A DNA stretch of 55,287 nt, taken from contig NZ_JAJQTQ010000023.1 of the NCBI RefSeq assembly GCF_029081005.1, positions 1 through 55,287 on the forward strand, read 5' to 3'. The notes below the pieces were generated by a model. The model saw only the letters and a program-made list of their open reading frames with translations, did no database searches and had not been told where the DNA came from. The DNA is from Halomonas elongata. Its GTDB lineage: Bacteria > Pseudomonadota > Gammaproteobacteria > Pseudomonadales > Halomonadaceae. Of the stretch, positions 37,240 to 44,268 are shown piece by piece (position 1 is the stretch's first letter; each line of letters starts with the position of its first letter). The translations under genes and the position numbers were made by a program.

Positions 37240-37802
37240 CCCTTAGGCAAGGTTTCAGGCCGAATATACGGGAACATGTGCGCCACATAGTCAGCCTTGC
37301 CAAGCGTTACCTTCTCGCTGCGCAATATTGAATAGGCGGTCATGATGTGAAAATAAAACTGGGCCAATGACCAATCGCGGGCATACTGCTCGGCGGTCAG
37401 GTCCAGAATCATACCGTTCGGAAGCTTATGCTCAATAGGCTTATCCGCCTCTTCATCCAGAGCATCGGGAGCAAGACCATCCAGTAACGCGAGCGTTTCA
37501 TCAATCCGGGCCTGAGCATCTGCAATCGAGCCGGGCTTCTCATCGGCATTTCGTCCTTCTGCAAGAAGCTCATCAACCGTCTTTGGGAACGGCTTTCCCT
37601 GAAGCCGAAATATCCCCTCTTGGGCCTGTACGCAAGCAAACCGAACCTGCGTCGAGAGAGGAAACATGTCTGGCGCAAGGCGTGCAGATAACAGCGCTTC
37701 CGCATCTGCTTCCGGTATTTGTTCCTGTGCCTTCTTCAGCCAGCTCGAGAGGGCCCCAAGCATTTGCGTATAGGTTGGAACAAGCAATTTCGTCAGCGAC
37801 AT
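37236..37802 (-). CDS. DUF1993 (DinB-like) protein
   Basis: The 188-residue protein matches the DUF1993 family throughout: LLVPTYTQMLGALSSWLKKAQEQI, MFPLSTQVRFACVQAQEGIFRL, DLTAEQYARDWSLAQFYFHIMTAYSILR and the C-terminal GKADYVAHMF. The fold is a four-helix bundle like DinB proteins; some relatives bind metal. Function unknown. It is the last gene of the array. Its stop forms part of GGGTTAAC, an attC R''-like sequence, but no matching second half is visible. Confidence 0.85.
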   Translation of the reverse strand: MSLTKLLVPTYTQMLGALSSWLKKAQEQIPEADAEALLSARLAPDMFPLSTQVRFACVQAQEGIFRLQGKPFPKTVDELLAEGRNADEKPGSIADAQARIDETLALLDGLAPDALDEEADKPIEHKLPNGMILDLTAEQYARDWSLAQFYFHIMTAYSILRSEKVTLGKADYVAHMFPYIRPETLPKG

Positions 37803-37895
37803 GAATTTATTTCCTTATAATTTGATGGCTGCATGGTGCATGCACTACCAAAAAAGTAATGAGAAGATGCCTTGGACATCCAACACATGATCTGG

Positions 37896-38276
37896 TCATG
37901 AGTTAACTGATGGATCAATCTCTTCACCGAACATGATGCGGTGACCCTCTGGAGTCGACACACCAAACTCACGCAACCCCCAAGGTTTATCAGATATTGC
38001 CTGAAAGATCTCTACGCCACGTTCCTGATAGTCACGGTACAGTTCGTCAATGCCCTCACAGTTCACATAGGCAAAGTAAGAGTGCTCATGCGTATCACGA
38101 GCCATCAATTCATCCGGACAATGGCCTACCATGACATGAAAGTCACCGAGGCTCAGAAACGACCAGCCATCCACCCGGAAGCGGACGGAAAACCCAAGCT
38201 TGTCGAGAAAGTAGCTCTCGGTCTTTTCAAGATTCTTGACCGCCAGAACATGTTGAGTTGCTTTTACCTTAAACAC
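37896..38276 (-). CDS. VOC (glyoxalase/bleomycin-resistance) family protein
   Basis: The protein of 126 residues has one VOC module pair: ATQHVLAVKNLEKTESYFLDKLGFSVRF at the N-terminus and LREFGVSTPEGHRIMFGEEI at the C-terminus. Possible metal ligands are His9 and the final glutamate. The GTG start at 38276 is supported by AAAGGAG. Relatives bind antibiotics or catalyse reactions on them, but the target cannot be told. Confidence 0.8.
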   Translation of the reverse strand: MFKVKATQHVLAVKNLEKTESYFLDKLGFSVRFRVDGWSFLSLGDFHVMVGHCPDELMARDTHEHSYFAYVNCEGIDELYRDYQERGVEIFQAISDKPWGLREFGVSTPEGHRIMFGEEIDPSVNS

Positions 38277-38400
38277 CGATGACTCCTTTCAAGACTGAGG
38301 GCATCCATCAAACCCAGCCAATACGAAGGTCCGCAAGATACGTCCGGTAGACCGGAAACATGCTTGAGCGGCTCTTCACGAATCAACTGAGTGCTTTGAG

Positions 38401-38751
38401 TCATGCCTGGACTTCGCTGATCTCCACCTTGATGCCGTCCGGATCAACCAGAACTGCACTGAATCGGCCAGACCTCATAGCAGGTTCTACCACTACCGAG
38501 TCAGACGAAACCTGGATATCGACAGTCTCGCGCACATTTTTCACGCAGAACCCCAGCCTTACAGACGATGATACAGGGCTGGATGTCGATTCTGGATATA
38601 GCTCGAAAACAAAATTGGTCTCCACCGCTGCGTAATGAACGGGTCCTTCGCCATGCTGCTCTTCAGAAAACTCCAGACCGAGACGTTCGTACCAAAGCCG
38701 CGACCTTTCCAGGTCAGAAACTCTTATCACAATCAAGTTCAAATCAGGCAT
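38401..38751 (-). CDS. VOC family protein
   Basis: The 116-residue single VOC protein begins LNLIVIRVSDLERSRLWYERLGLEF and ends AVLVDPDGIKVEISE. It differs from its neighbour at 37896, so it is not a recent duplicate. The usual first histidine ligand is replaced (IVIRV), which may mean metal-free ligand binding as in bleomycin-binding proteins. No attC is recognisable between it and the neighbouring VOC gene. Confidence 0.8.
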   Translation of the reverse strand: MPDLNLIVIRVSDLERSRLWYERLGLEFSEEQHGEGPVHYAAVETNFVFELYPESTSSPVSSSVRLGFCVKNVRETVDIQVSSDSVVVEPAMRSGRFSAVLVDPDGIKVEISEVQA

Positions 38752-38761
38752 CGCATATTAC

Positions 38762-38830
38762 CCAAAGATATAACGCCGAAACGGCACCGATGAATTTACT
38801 GCGGCGAAGCCGAGGAATGTCATTCGCATA
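38762..38830 (-). other. possible decayed attC site
   Basis: On the minus strand the gap ends in CGGCGTTATATC, the usual L'-R' form, and contains a CGGCTTCGCCG hairpin; the R'' half is not recognisable. It lies between the GNAT gene and the VOC gene where a site would be expected. Confidence 0.35.
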
Positions 38831-38834
38831 GAGC

Positions 38835-39266
38835 TCATTTCAAGAGAACCTCTCTTTCCATGTAGTGCATATCGTCTTCAGTTTTGCGAATTTTAAACCC
38901 CATACGCTCGTATAATGATACCGCCGGATTTTTACAGAAAACACGAAGTCTAAGGAGCTCAATCTCCGCGTGACGGGCAATTTCAACTGAATATTCGATC
39001 GCCTTTTTACCCAACCCCTTACACTGCCAGCTGCGATCAACCTGGAGGTCTCGAATATAGTAAGACAGATGGTCATGACTTAGCCGAAGCACGCCAACAG
39101 GAACGGAACTAACGAGAATTTCGTAGTTCTCAAACTCGCCCCAGTTCCTGTTGAATAACCTCTGATCCCAGACGACCCCAAGCTCCCTATAGTAAGGCTC
39201 CATATTCTTACGGGTCAGTTGGCTGGCAAAGCCCTTATCTATGGCTTGGCGAAACTCAGCTTTCAT
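38835..39266 (-). CDS. GNAT family N-acetyltransferase
   Basis: The 143-residue acetyltransferase carries VDRSWQCKGLGKKAIEYSVE (acetyl-CoA loop) and LRLRVFCKNPAVSLYERMGFKI. I chose the ATG at 39266 because the longer frame would overlap the preceding gene and the intervening site. Length and fold are compatible with resistance acetyltransferases, but no substrate-specific motif is recognised. Confidence 0.8.
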   Translation of the reverse strand: MKAEFRQAIDKGFASQLTRKNMEPYYRELGVVWDQRLFNRNWGEFENYEILVSSVPVGVLRLSHDHLSYYIRDLQVDRSWQCKGLGKKAIEYSVEIARHAEIELLRLRVFCKNPAVSLYERMGFKIRKTEDDMHYMEREVLLK

Positions 39267-39354
39267 GTACGTATTCCTAATACTACTAAAACCCGCAGCT
39301 TTATTGCGAAGACGACGCCACAGCGAAAAAAAGCTGTCGGCTTGCTCGCCCCTA

Positions 39355-39861
39355 TTAACCCTGAGCTGAGAATGCCTCATGGTACGATACTTTCCCTTTC
39401 GGGAGCTCGCCGGAAAACGACAACGCCTGAAAATACTCAGCAGGTACACCGGGATAAAAAAGCCCATCTACAGCCTTGAACCCGAAACGACCATAATAAC
39501 CAGGATCACCAAGTACTACGCAGCCAGATGCACCCATTGCTTCAAGAGCAGAAAGAGAGCTTTTCACAAGCTTAGACCCCACGCCGCACCCTTGAAACTC
39601 CGGAAGAACAGATACTGGCCCAAGGCCAAACCAGCCGATTGTGTCACTTGATAGAGTGACAGGCGAAATTGCAACATGACCAATAATCTTTCCGTCAACT
39701 TTAGCAACCCAAGAGATCGTTAGCGCTCCCGCGTGACGGAGAGCATCAACAATGAACTGCTCCGTATGATCTGTATGGGGAGCATTCAAGAACGCCTTCG
39801 CTATCACTTCATGTATTCGAGCCACATCACCGATGCTTTCGTTGCTAATTTGGATATCCAA
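39355..39861 (-). CDS. GNAT family N-acetyltransferase, YhbS-like
   Basis: The 168-residue acetyltransferase carries VLPEFQGCGVGSKLVKSSL and the subfamily motif GDPGYYGRFGFKAVDG. The start codon is TTG at 39861, since no ATG precedes the conserved domain and GAGGACGAGG lies just upstream. It follows the methyltransferase gene by only 30 bases, too short for an attC, so the two may have moved as one two-gene cassette. Confidence 0.82.
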   Translation of the reverse strand: MDIQISNESIGDVARIHEVIAKAFLNAPHTDHTEQFIVDALRHAGALTISWVAKVDGKIIGHVAISPVTLSSDTIGWFGLGPVSVLPEFQGCGVGSKLVKSSLSALEAMGASGCVVLGDPGYYGRFGFKAVDGLFYPGVPAEYFQALSFSGELPKGKVSYHEAFSAQG

Positions 39862-39891
39862 CCTCGTCCTCTTTTAAGGTTAATGCCGCAA

Positions 39892-40614
39892 TCACATGCT
39901 TTTCGTATGGATTTCCTTGCGATGCCTGTCAAACATGTTAGCACTGGTAAAAATGACGGACACGGGCTTATAAGTTTCGGGGTGAATAGGCTCACGAATC
40001 TCCAACAGTCCAAGCCCATTATCTGAGAACAAGGTAACCCAGCTTTCTAGCGTTCTGAAGTACCAAGGGGCCGGATCAATAAAGCCTGGGCCAAATCCAG
40101 CCCAAGAGCCTTCCCGCCAACCGTCGATATAAGGTTGGTCGCCCGTGGTAACAGGGTGAGGTGTTTGAACAATAAAAACTCCGTCTATTTTTAGCCTTGC
40201 CGGTAGGGCTTTAAATAACGTCTCAACCGAATCCTTTCCAAGGAGTGAAAAATTACAAACAACAACGTCGAATGAGCCTTCAATTGCACCTCTTGCGATG
40301 TCTTCATAAGACGCGACCAGAAAATGGCCACCGCCAGCGTCTTCGGCCCGATCAATAAGATCAGGCACTACATCTACCCCGACTAAATGCGGCACTCGAG
40401 ACGCGAGCTCACGGATGAGCCACCCCTCACCGCACCCAATATCGAGGACAGATTCAGGAGAGTGACTCAACACAGTCTCGGTAATTGCTTTGTTTGTTAT
40501 CAGATTGCGGCTCTCGATATGACCACCTCGGACAGCAGCAGACCACTGAGATGCATTCTTCTCCCACGAGTCAACAATTTTTTTATCACTATACGGGTTC
40601 ATAGAGCAATCCAT
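39892..40614 (-). CDS. class I SAM-dependent methyltransferase
   Basis: The 240-residue protein (236 from the second ATG at 40602) contains motif I VLDIGCGEGWLIRELA, motif II VGVDVVPDLIDRAEDAGG and FDVVVCNFSLLG. The closest style is the broad UbiE/COQ5-like group; the substrate is unknown. It begins just after an attC site. Confidence 0.82.
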   Translation of the reverse strand: MDCSMNPYSDKKIVDSWEKNASQWSAAVRGGHIESRNLITNKAITETVLSHSPESVLDIGCGEGWLIRELASRVPHLVGVDVVPDLIDRAEDAGGGHFLVASYEDIARGAIEGSFDVVVCNFSLLGKDSVETLFKALPARLKIDGVFIVQTPHPVTTGDQPYIDGWREGSWAGFGPGFIDPAPWYFRTLESWVTLFSDNGLGLLEIREPIHPETYKPVSVIFTSANMFDRHRKEIHTKSM

Positions 40615-40621
40615 TTCAATC

Positions 40622-40684
40622 TGCTAACGCCCAAGATAGTTGGCGTATCTTAGCGTACCCAGCACCGCAGGCACGTAGTTAAAT
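40622..40684 (-). other. attC recombination site
   Basis: On the minus strand the boundaries are R'' ATTTAAC (40678-40684) and R' GTTAGCA (40622-40628), with an L'-like GGGC before R'. The inner arms pair imperfectly (AAGATA/TATCTT). It lies 17 bases after the fosfomycin-type gene. Confidence 0.65.
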
Positions 40685-40700
40685 TACCTATTATGTCTAT

Positions 40701-41102
40701 TTACAGCCACACTAAACCTCGATAGGGCTTAGACGTCAGCGACTCCAAACGGCTTTGTAGGCTACCGCTGTGAATTTCTAATTTATGGCCATCAGGATCA
40801 AAAAAATACATAGAAAGCCCTTCACTTCTATTTTGTTTCCATTCGACCACACCTGCTTCGCGAAGACTTTCAGCAACTACGTCAAAATCCTCTTCGGAAA
40901 TATCAAACGCGATATGGGAGTAATCTTGGCTCGGATGAACTTCGTCGTCACAAGACAAACAGAACCAGAAATCTCCCAAGCTCAGGTAGGCCCCATTGTC
41001 CCACCGAACATGTGCCTTCATTCCTAATAGATCCGTATAGAATTTCAGGGACCATTCAATATCTTTTACTGCAATCGTAATATGGTTCAATCCACGCAGC
41101 AC
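40701..41102 (-). CDS. fosA: FosA-type fosfomycin glutathione transferase
   Basis: FosA opens the fosfomycin epoxide with glutathione, using Mn2+ and K+. The 133-residue protein keeps the metal ligands His7, His63 and Glu109, and the active-site residues Thr9, Trp46, Lys89, Ser93, Ser97, Tyr99 and Arg118, at positions matching FosA with a one-residue shift after the middle. Motifs LNHITIAVKD, WKQNRSEG and DPDGHKLEIH are clear. The GTG start at 41102 is supported by GAGGAGGAAC, directly after an attC. All evidence points to an active enzyme; activity itself is inferred. Confidence 0.9.
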   Translation of the reverse strand: MLRGLNHITIAVKDIEWSLKFYTDLLGMKAHVRWDNGAYLSLGDFWFCLSCDDEVHPSQDYSHIAFDISEEDFDVVAESLREAGVVEWKQNRSEGLSMYFFDPDGHKLEIHSGSLQSRLESLTSKPYRGLVWL

Positions 41103-41118
41103 TGTTCCTCCTCAGCAT

Positions 41119-41200
41119 GCATAACGCCAACAGCACACGCGGCTGCGAAATTGAAGCGAAGCCGCATAAAGTAGACGTCTCTGTGACTGTCAGGACTTTT
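41119..41200 (-). other. partial attC recombination site
   Basis: On the minus strand the R' end is clear (TTGGCGTTATGC, 41119-41130), with an inner GCGGC/GCCGC stem. The R'' boundary next to the adenylyltransferase stop is not recognisable, so the site is either decayed or of unusual type. Confidence 0.5.
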
Positions 41201-41204
41201 CTCT

Positions 41205-41981
41205 CTACAGGTCATCAAGGCAGTCCTCAATCGAACTTTTCATATAGGAAACAAGCGCTTCAAAACCCTCCTGCTTTCCCCACCGATCCTCAAGCATTCC
41301 CAGGTAGCCTTCCCGAGCATACTTCAATAGCATTCCGTGGTGAGGAGGTGCTTGCTTTTCCGCCCACTCTGCAGCCGCATCTTTTGGAGCAATAGCGCCG
41401 GTAGCAGCGGTCAGCCACATACGTGACAAGGTCAGAACGACATTGCGTTCATCTCCCGCTGCCTCAGCCAGAAGACTGGGCAAAGAATCATGGATTGCCC
41501 GTCGAATATCAGTCATTGGCACCGGATCGAAAAGCTTTTTAGCATAGCTCCCATACAGCGGCAGGCTGTTATCCATCACTTTCTTCAAAACAACTGCAAG
41601 ATCAGGATCGCGCACTGGTTCCGGGACACTTCCGGCCTCAAATTCCTCTCGCAACCACTCACCGTATACAAACTCCGCCCGAGGCGGAAACTGCCAAGGA
41701 ACAACATCAGAAACTGTTATCACCGTCAGCTCTATCGGCCTGATGGCTTGTGGATTCCCAATCGCGCCGGACACGCTCATTAATTGAGACACCAAGGCCT
41801 TTCTTTGCTCAAAGGTAGGCGGGTTCGAGACTGCAACCAAGATATCTACGTCGCTGTCGCGCTTTAAACCACCAACGACGGCAGAGCCGAAGAGATAAAT
41901 GCCGATGATGGAATCACCAAGCATACCTTCAACGACTGACTGCGCATGCTTCGCTTCATTTGGTATCTCTGTATCTACCAT
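41205..41981 (-). CDS. aadA: AadA-type aminoglycoside 3''-adenylyltransferase, divergent
   Basis: ANT(3'') enzymes transfer AMP to streptomycin and spectinomycin. The 258-residue protein has the nucleotidyltransferase core LFGSAVVGGLKRDSDVDILV (Asp44 and Asp46), a third acid at Glu84 (RPIELTV), the YGEWLREE tryptophan (109) and the C-terminal signature AGDERNVVLTLSRMW followed by GAIAPKDAAAEWA. Size equals AadA. I start it at ATG 41981; the TTG at 42014 lies in the attC. The many differences outside the motifs suggest a separate branch, and substrate range is inferred. Confidence 0.88.
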   Translation of the reverse strand: MVDTEIPNEAKHAQSVVEGMLGDSIIGIYLFGSAVVGGLKRDSDVDILVAVSNPPTFEQRKALVSQLMSVSGAIGNPQAIRPIELTVITVSDVVPWQFPPRAEFVYGEWLREEFEAGSVPEPVRDPDLAVVLKKVMDNSLPLYGSYAKKLFDPVPMTDIRRAIHDSLPSLLAEAAGDERNVVLTLSRMWLTAATGAIAPKDAAAEWAEKQAPPHHGMLLKYAREGYLGMLEDRWGKQEGFEALVSYMKSSIEDCLDDL

Positions 41982-42002
41982 ATCTTCTGGGAGCTCCTCT
42001 TG

Positions 42003-42062
42003 CCCTAACGCCAACCATCAGGCGCGCGAGGTACGAGCGTCGCCTGGATGGTTTTGTTAGCT
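42003..42062 (-). other. attC recombination site
   Basis: On the minus strand R'' is AGCTAAC (42056-42062) and R' is GTTAGGG (42003-42009), with arms CCATCCAGGCG and CGCCTGATGG. At 60 bases it is near the shortest attC length. The stop codon of the gene before it overlaps R''. Confidence 0.9.
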
Positions 42063-42548
42063 CATCAACCCTACAAATTTTGCGACGGTCTGACCAAACG
42101 ATAGCCCTTGTTTAGCAAAGTCGTTTAATTGGGAAAGTACGGACTTCGCCTTCTCCGGGTCGTTTTGCATGCGCTCAAGAGCATCAATGAACTCTTCAGG
42201 AGTAATATTGACGTTCATGGTGTTCTGATCGCCGACCTGCACATTTTGGGCGTTCAGCGATTCGATGTTGAGATGACTGCCTGAGTCGCCTGGGTTCATT
42301 TTTTGTTCCCACTTGTCAAAATCTACGCCTCTGGTAATGCGCGGCATTCCGTTGGGAAGCTCTTCGAAGCGAGCATAATCCGATCCTTCAAGTTCATCCG
42401 CCACTGCTTGGACCTTGTCGAGGTGGTCGCCAATCGACTCTCCTGTTGCTACATCAAAGGCTACCTGAAGGTCCGTCCAGAGAAGCGCCTTATTCGATGG
42501 GAGTTCTCTGAGCTTATTGAATATTACTTTCTCGATTTTCCCTTTCAT
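42057..42548 (-). CDS. unknown cassette protein with RHIM-like motif
   Basis: I do not recognise this 163-residue protein as a whole. Residues 1-85 look like a small helical, perhaps winged-helix domain (FNKLRELPSNKALLWTDLQVAF; NGMPRITRGVDFDKWEQ). Residues 97-114 (SLNAQNVQVGDQNTMNVN) contain VQVGDQN, which fits the bacterial RHIM/amyloid-signalling core. The C-terminal part is helical (EEFIDALERM ... GLSFGQTVAKFVGLM). Start ATG 42548 has AAGGAGG. Function in defence or signalling is only a suggestion. Confidence 0.75.
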   Translation of the reverse strand: MKGKIEKVIFNKLRELPSNKALLWTDLQVAFDVATGESIGDHLDKVQAVADELEGSDYARFEELPNGMPRITRGVDFDKWEQKMNPGDSGSHLNIESLNAQNVQVGDQNTMNVNITPEEFIDALERMQNDPEKAKSVLSQLNDFAKQGLSFGQTVAKFVGLMS

Positions 42549-42567
42549 GCGACCTCCTTATTACAAG

Positions 42568-42638
42568 AGCTAACGGTGAAGCTCAGCCGCCCCGGAACCG
42601 CGCAGCGGTTTCGGGGCGGCTGAAGCGCATTGTTGGAC
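42568..42638 (-). other. attC recombination site
   Basis: On the minus strand R'' is GTCCAAC (42632-42638) and R' is GTTAGCT (42568-42574). The arms CAGCCGCCCCG/CGGGGCGGCTG pair over 11 bases. It is very similar to the site at 43137-43208. Confidence 0.92.
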
Positions 42639-42645
42639 GGGGATT

Positions 42646-43122
42646 TCACGTAAGCATTGATATCCATAATTGCCTGACTTCATAGGCAAGATTGCTCAAA
42701 TGCTGTTTGGAACCGTCATCCAGAACGACAACAATCGAGGGACCACCGCCGAACGGTCCTGTGCCGTAACCGGCTTCACCGTAACCCGTTGAACCCACCG
42801 CGGTTTGACTTGACTCGGTTACGGTGCGCACCGGTCGATCCAATCTCATGTGCTTGTGCGCCTCTGCGACGTCACGTAAGACCGCGAATCGGCTGTCGCG
42901 CCTTGCCATTTCGGCGCGGAACTCTCCTGCACGCGCGGTGTGGAACGTGCGATCTGGATCAGTTTGGCCATACGCATGCCAAAAGTGGTCCGCCATGTGA
43001 TACAGACTCAATACTGCATTCATAGCCAGTCGCAAGTCCGTCGGCTGCACGAGCCACTCCTCGTGGTTCGGCACAACGTGCGTGTCGAGGAAGTTGTGGG
43101 CCACCGTAGTTGAGCTAGCCAT
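42646..43122 (-). CDS. unknown cassette protein
   Basis: This 158-residue soluble protein is not recognised. It is helical in the first half (VAHNFLDTHVVPNHEEWL; MNAVLSLYHMADHFWHAYG; RFAVLRDVAEAHKHMRL) and has a glycine-rich loop (STGYGEAGYGTGPFGGGPS) before a last strand. The spaced histidines (YHMADHFWH, AEAHKH) could be ligands. The open frame extends upstream, but only through the attC, so I start at 43122. No function is claimed. Confidence 0.72.
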   Translation of the reverse strand: MASSTTVAHNFLDTHVVPNHEEWLVQPTDLRLAMNAVLSLYHMADHFWHAYGQTDPDRTFHTARAGEFRAEMARRDSRFAVLRDVAEAHKHMRLDRPVRTVTESSQTAVGSTGYGEAGYGTGPFGGGPSIVVVLDDGSKQHLSNLAYEVRQLWISMLT

Positions 43123-43136
43123 TTCCCGGGATCTCC

Positions 43137-43208
43137 GTCCAACGATGAAGCTCAGCCGACGCGAAACCGCGTAGCGGTTGAGTGGTCGGCTGAAGCGCAT
43201 GGTTAGGC
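43137..43208 (-). other. attC recombination site
   Basis: On the minus strand R'' is GCCTAAC (43202-43208) and R' is GTTGGAC (43137-43143). The arms around ATGCGCTTCAGCCG and CGGCTGAGCTTCAT are nearly the same as those of the site at 42568-42638. Confidence 0.92.
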
Positions 43209-43217
43209 GGCCTAGTC

Positions 43218-43493
43218 TTACTCGCTCGATCTTTCATCGATCGTTTCAAGTTCACCGGTACAAGTGTTCAACTTAAACAATTCTCCATCGATCTTTTTGA
43301 TCTCGTAGCATTGCTTTTGCTCATGGAGATGACCATCCCAGCTCGTGGCGAAAATCATCAATGGAAGCATGAGACAAAAGGCTACGCCAGCGAGCCCAAG
43401 TCCTATGCCGAAGCCAAAATCCCCCAGACCCTTAGCTTCTACAATGCGACCGACCACTTCGGCCGTCTTGCTAGTTTTATCATTTCCGGTCAT
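43218..43493 (-). CDS. small membrane protein, unknown
   Basis: The 91-residue protein has one strong membrane segment (about 26-50; FGFGIGLGLAGVAFCLMLPLMIFAT), a charged N-terminus and a C-terminal tail with two cysteines (KQCYEIKKIDGE, LNTCTGELE). Small membrane proteins are frequent in cassettes. No family recognised. Confidence 0.65.
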   Translation of the reverse strand: MTGNDKTSKTAEVVGRIVEAKGLGDFGFGIGLGLAGVAFCLMLPLMIFATSWDGHLHEQKQCYEIKKIDGELFKLNTCTGELETIDERSSE

Positions 43494-43523
43494 GTAAAGG
43501 CTCTCGTGCTCGCGAAACGGACC

Positions 43524-43595
43524 GCCTAACGCCAGTGGTAATGGGCGCCAACGGAGCGCAGTGTAGTTGGCGTCCCATTGACCACCTTGTTAATC
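43524..43595 (-). other. attC recombination site
   Basis: On the minus strand R'' is GATTAAC (43589-43595) and R' is GTTAGGC (43524-43530), with GGTGGTCAATGGG/CCCATTACCACTGG arms and a GACGCCAAC/GTTGGCGCC inner stem. This is the textbook form. Confidence 0.95.
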
Positions 43596-44160
43596 ATCGA
43601 CCAGGTTGGTTGTGAGGCCATAACTCGCTCAGTTTCTGCTCAACCAGTCGATGAATGTCGTCAAGTCCAGAGGCTAGCTCCTGAACATCAAATTGCTCAC
43701 CACGAAATGCATATACTTTCGTAACGGGATCATAGTGGTGAATGATGTCCTCGTCGGTGATCGCGTCACCACCTATTGCGGATCTTGGGCCAACCAACTG
43801 CTTTACGATATTTCTGTTCTTGCTTTTCTCGGCCCAATCATCCAAACGCTCATCGAAATGCTCGAAGTGATCTCGAAGCGTTCTATTCTGAACTGGATGT
43901 CCGTTCCCAACACCAATAGCTTTTCGCAGAGCTTCTCCCCTTCTTTGTGAGCGTTGGCGTGCCGCTTTGTTTCGTCCACCAGGGGGCCAAAATATCCTAG
44001 ATACTGCTGCGGTATGGTGCACCATTGCCTGTGCTGGACCAAAAGGGTCTCTTTTACCGCTTGACGCTATGGCCTCATTGAGTTGCTCAATAGCTAAGAA
44101 TGCACGCTGACATTCTTCTTTGGCTTGCTCCAGGTATATGCGTAGCAGGAAGTCATCCAT
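43594..44160 (-). CDS. unknown cassette protein
   Basis: The 188-residue protein is not recognised with certainty. It is mostly helical (YLEQAKEECQRAFLAIEQLNEAIAS; RTLRDHFEHFDERLDDWAEKSKN; ASGLDDIHRLVEQKLSEL) with a charged RNKAARQRSQRRGEALRKA segment. The RDHFEHFDERLDDW stretch and a terminal WPHNQPGR are possible nucleic-acid or partner contacts. No function claimed. Confidence 0.7.
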   Translation of the reverse strand: MDDFLLRIYLEQAKEECQRAFLAIEQLNEAIASSGKRDPFGPAQAMVHHTAAVSRIFWPPGGRNKAARQRSQRRGEALRKAIGVGNGHPVQNRTLRDHFEHFDERLDDWAEKSKNRNIVKQLVGPRSAIGGDAITDEDIIHHYDPVTKVYAFRGEQFDVQELASGLDDIHRLVEQKLSELWPHNQPGR

Positions 44161-44186
44161 AATTTAGAGTGCCTATACTCGGCTTT

Positions 44187-44268
44187 GATTAACGCCCCAA
44201 GCAGGGGCATATTTTGCGTTTTGAGCGCAGCGAAGCAAAATATGTCCCACTGCCTTGGATTGTTACAT
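44187..44268 (-). other. attC recombination site
   Basis: On the minus strand R'' is ATGTAAC (44262-44268) and R' is GTTAATC (44187-44193), preceded by the L'-like TTGGGGC. Long arms (GGGACATATTTTGC/GCAAAATATGCCCC) surround a CTTCGCTGCGCTCAAAAC loop. Confidence 0.92.

Noticed and set aside
41982..42014. TTG start extending the adenylyltransferase gene into the attC
   Set aside because: The extension is attC sequence, and a better ATG follows at 41981.
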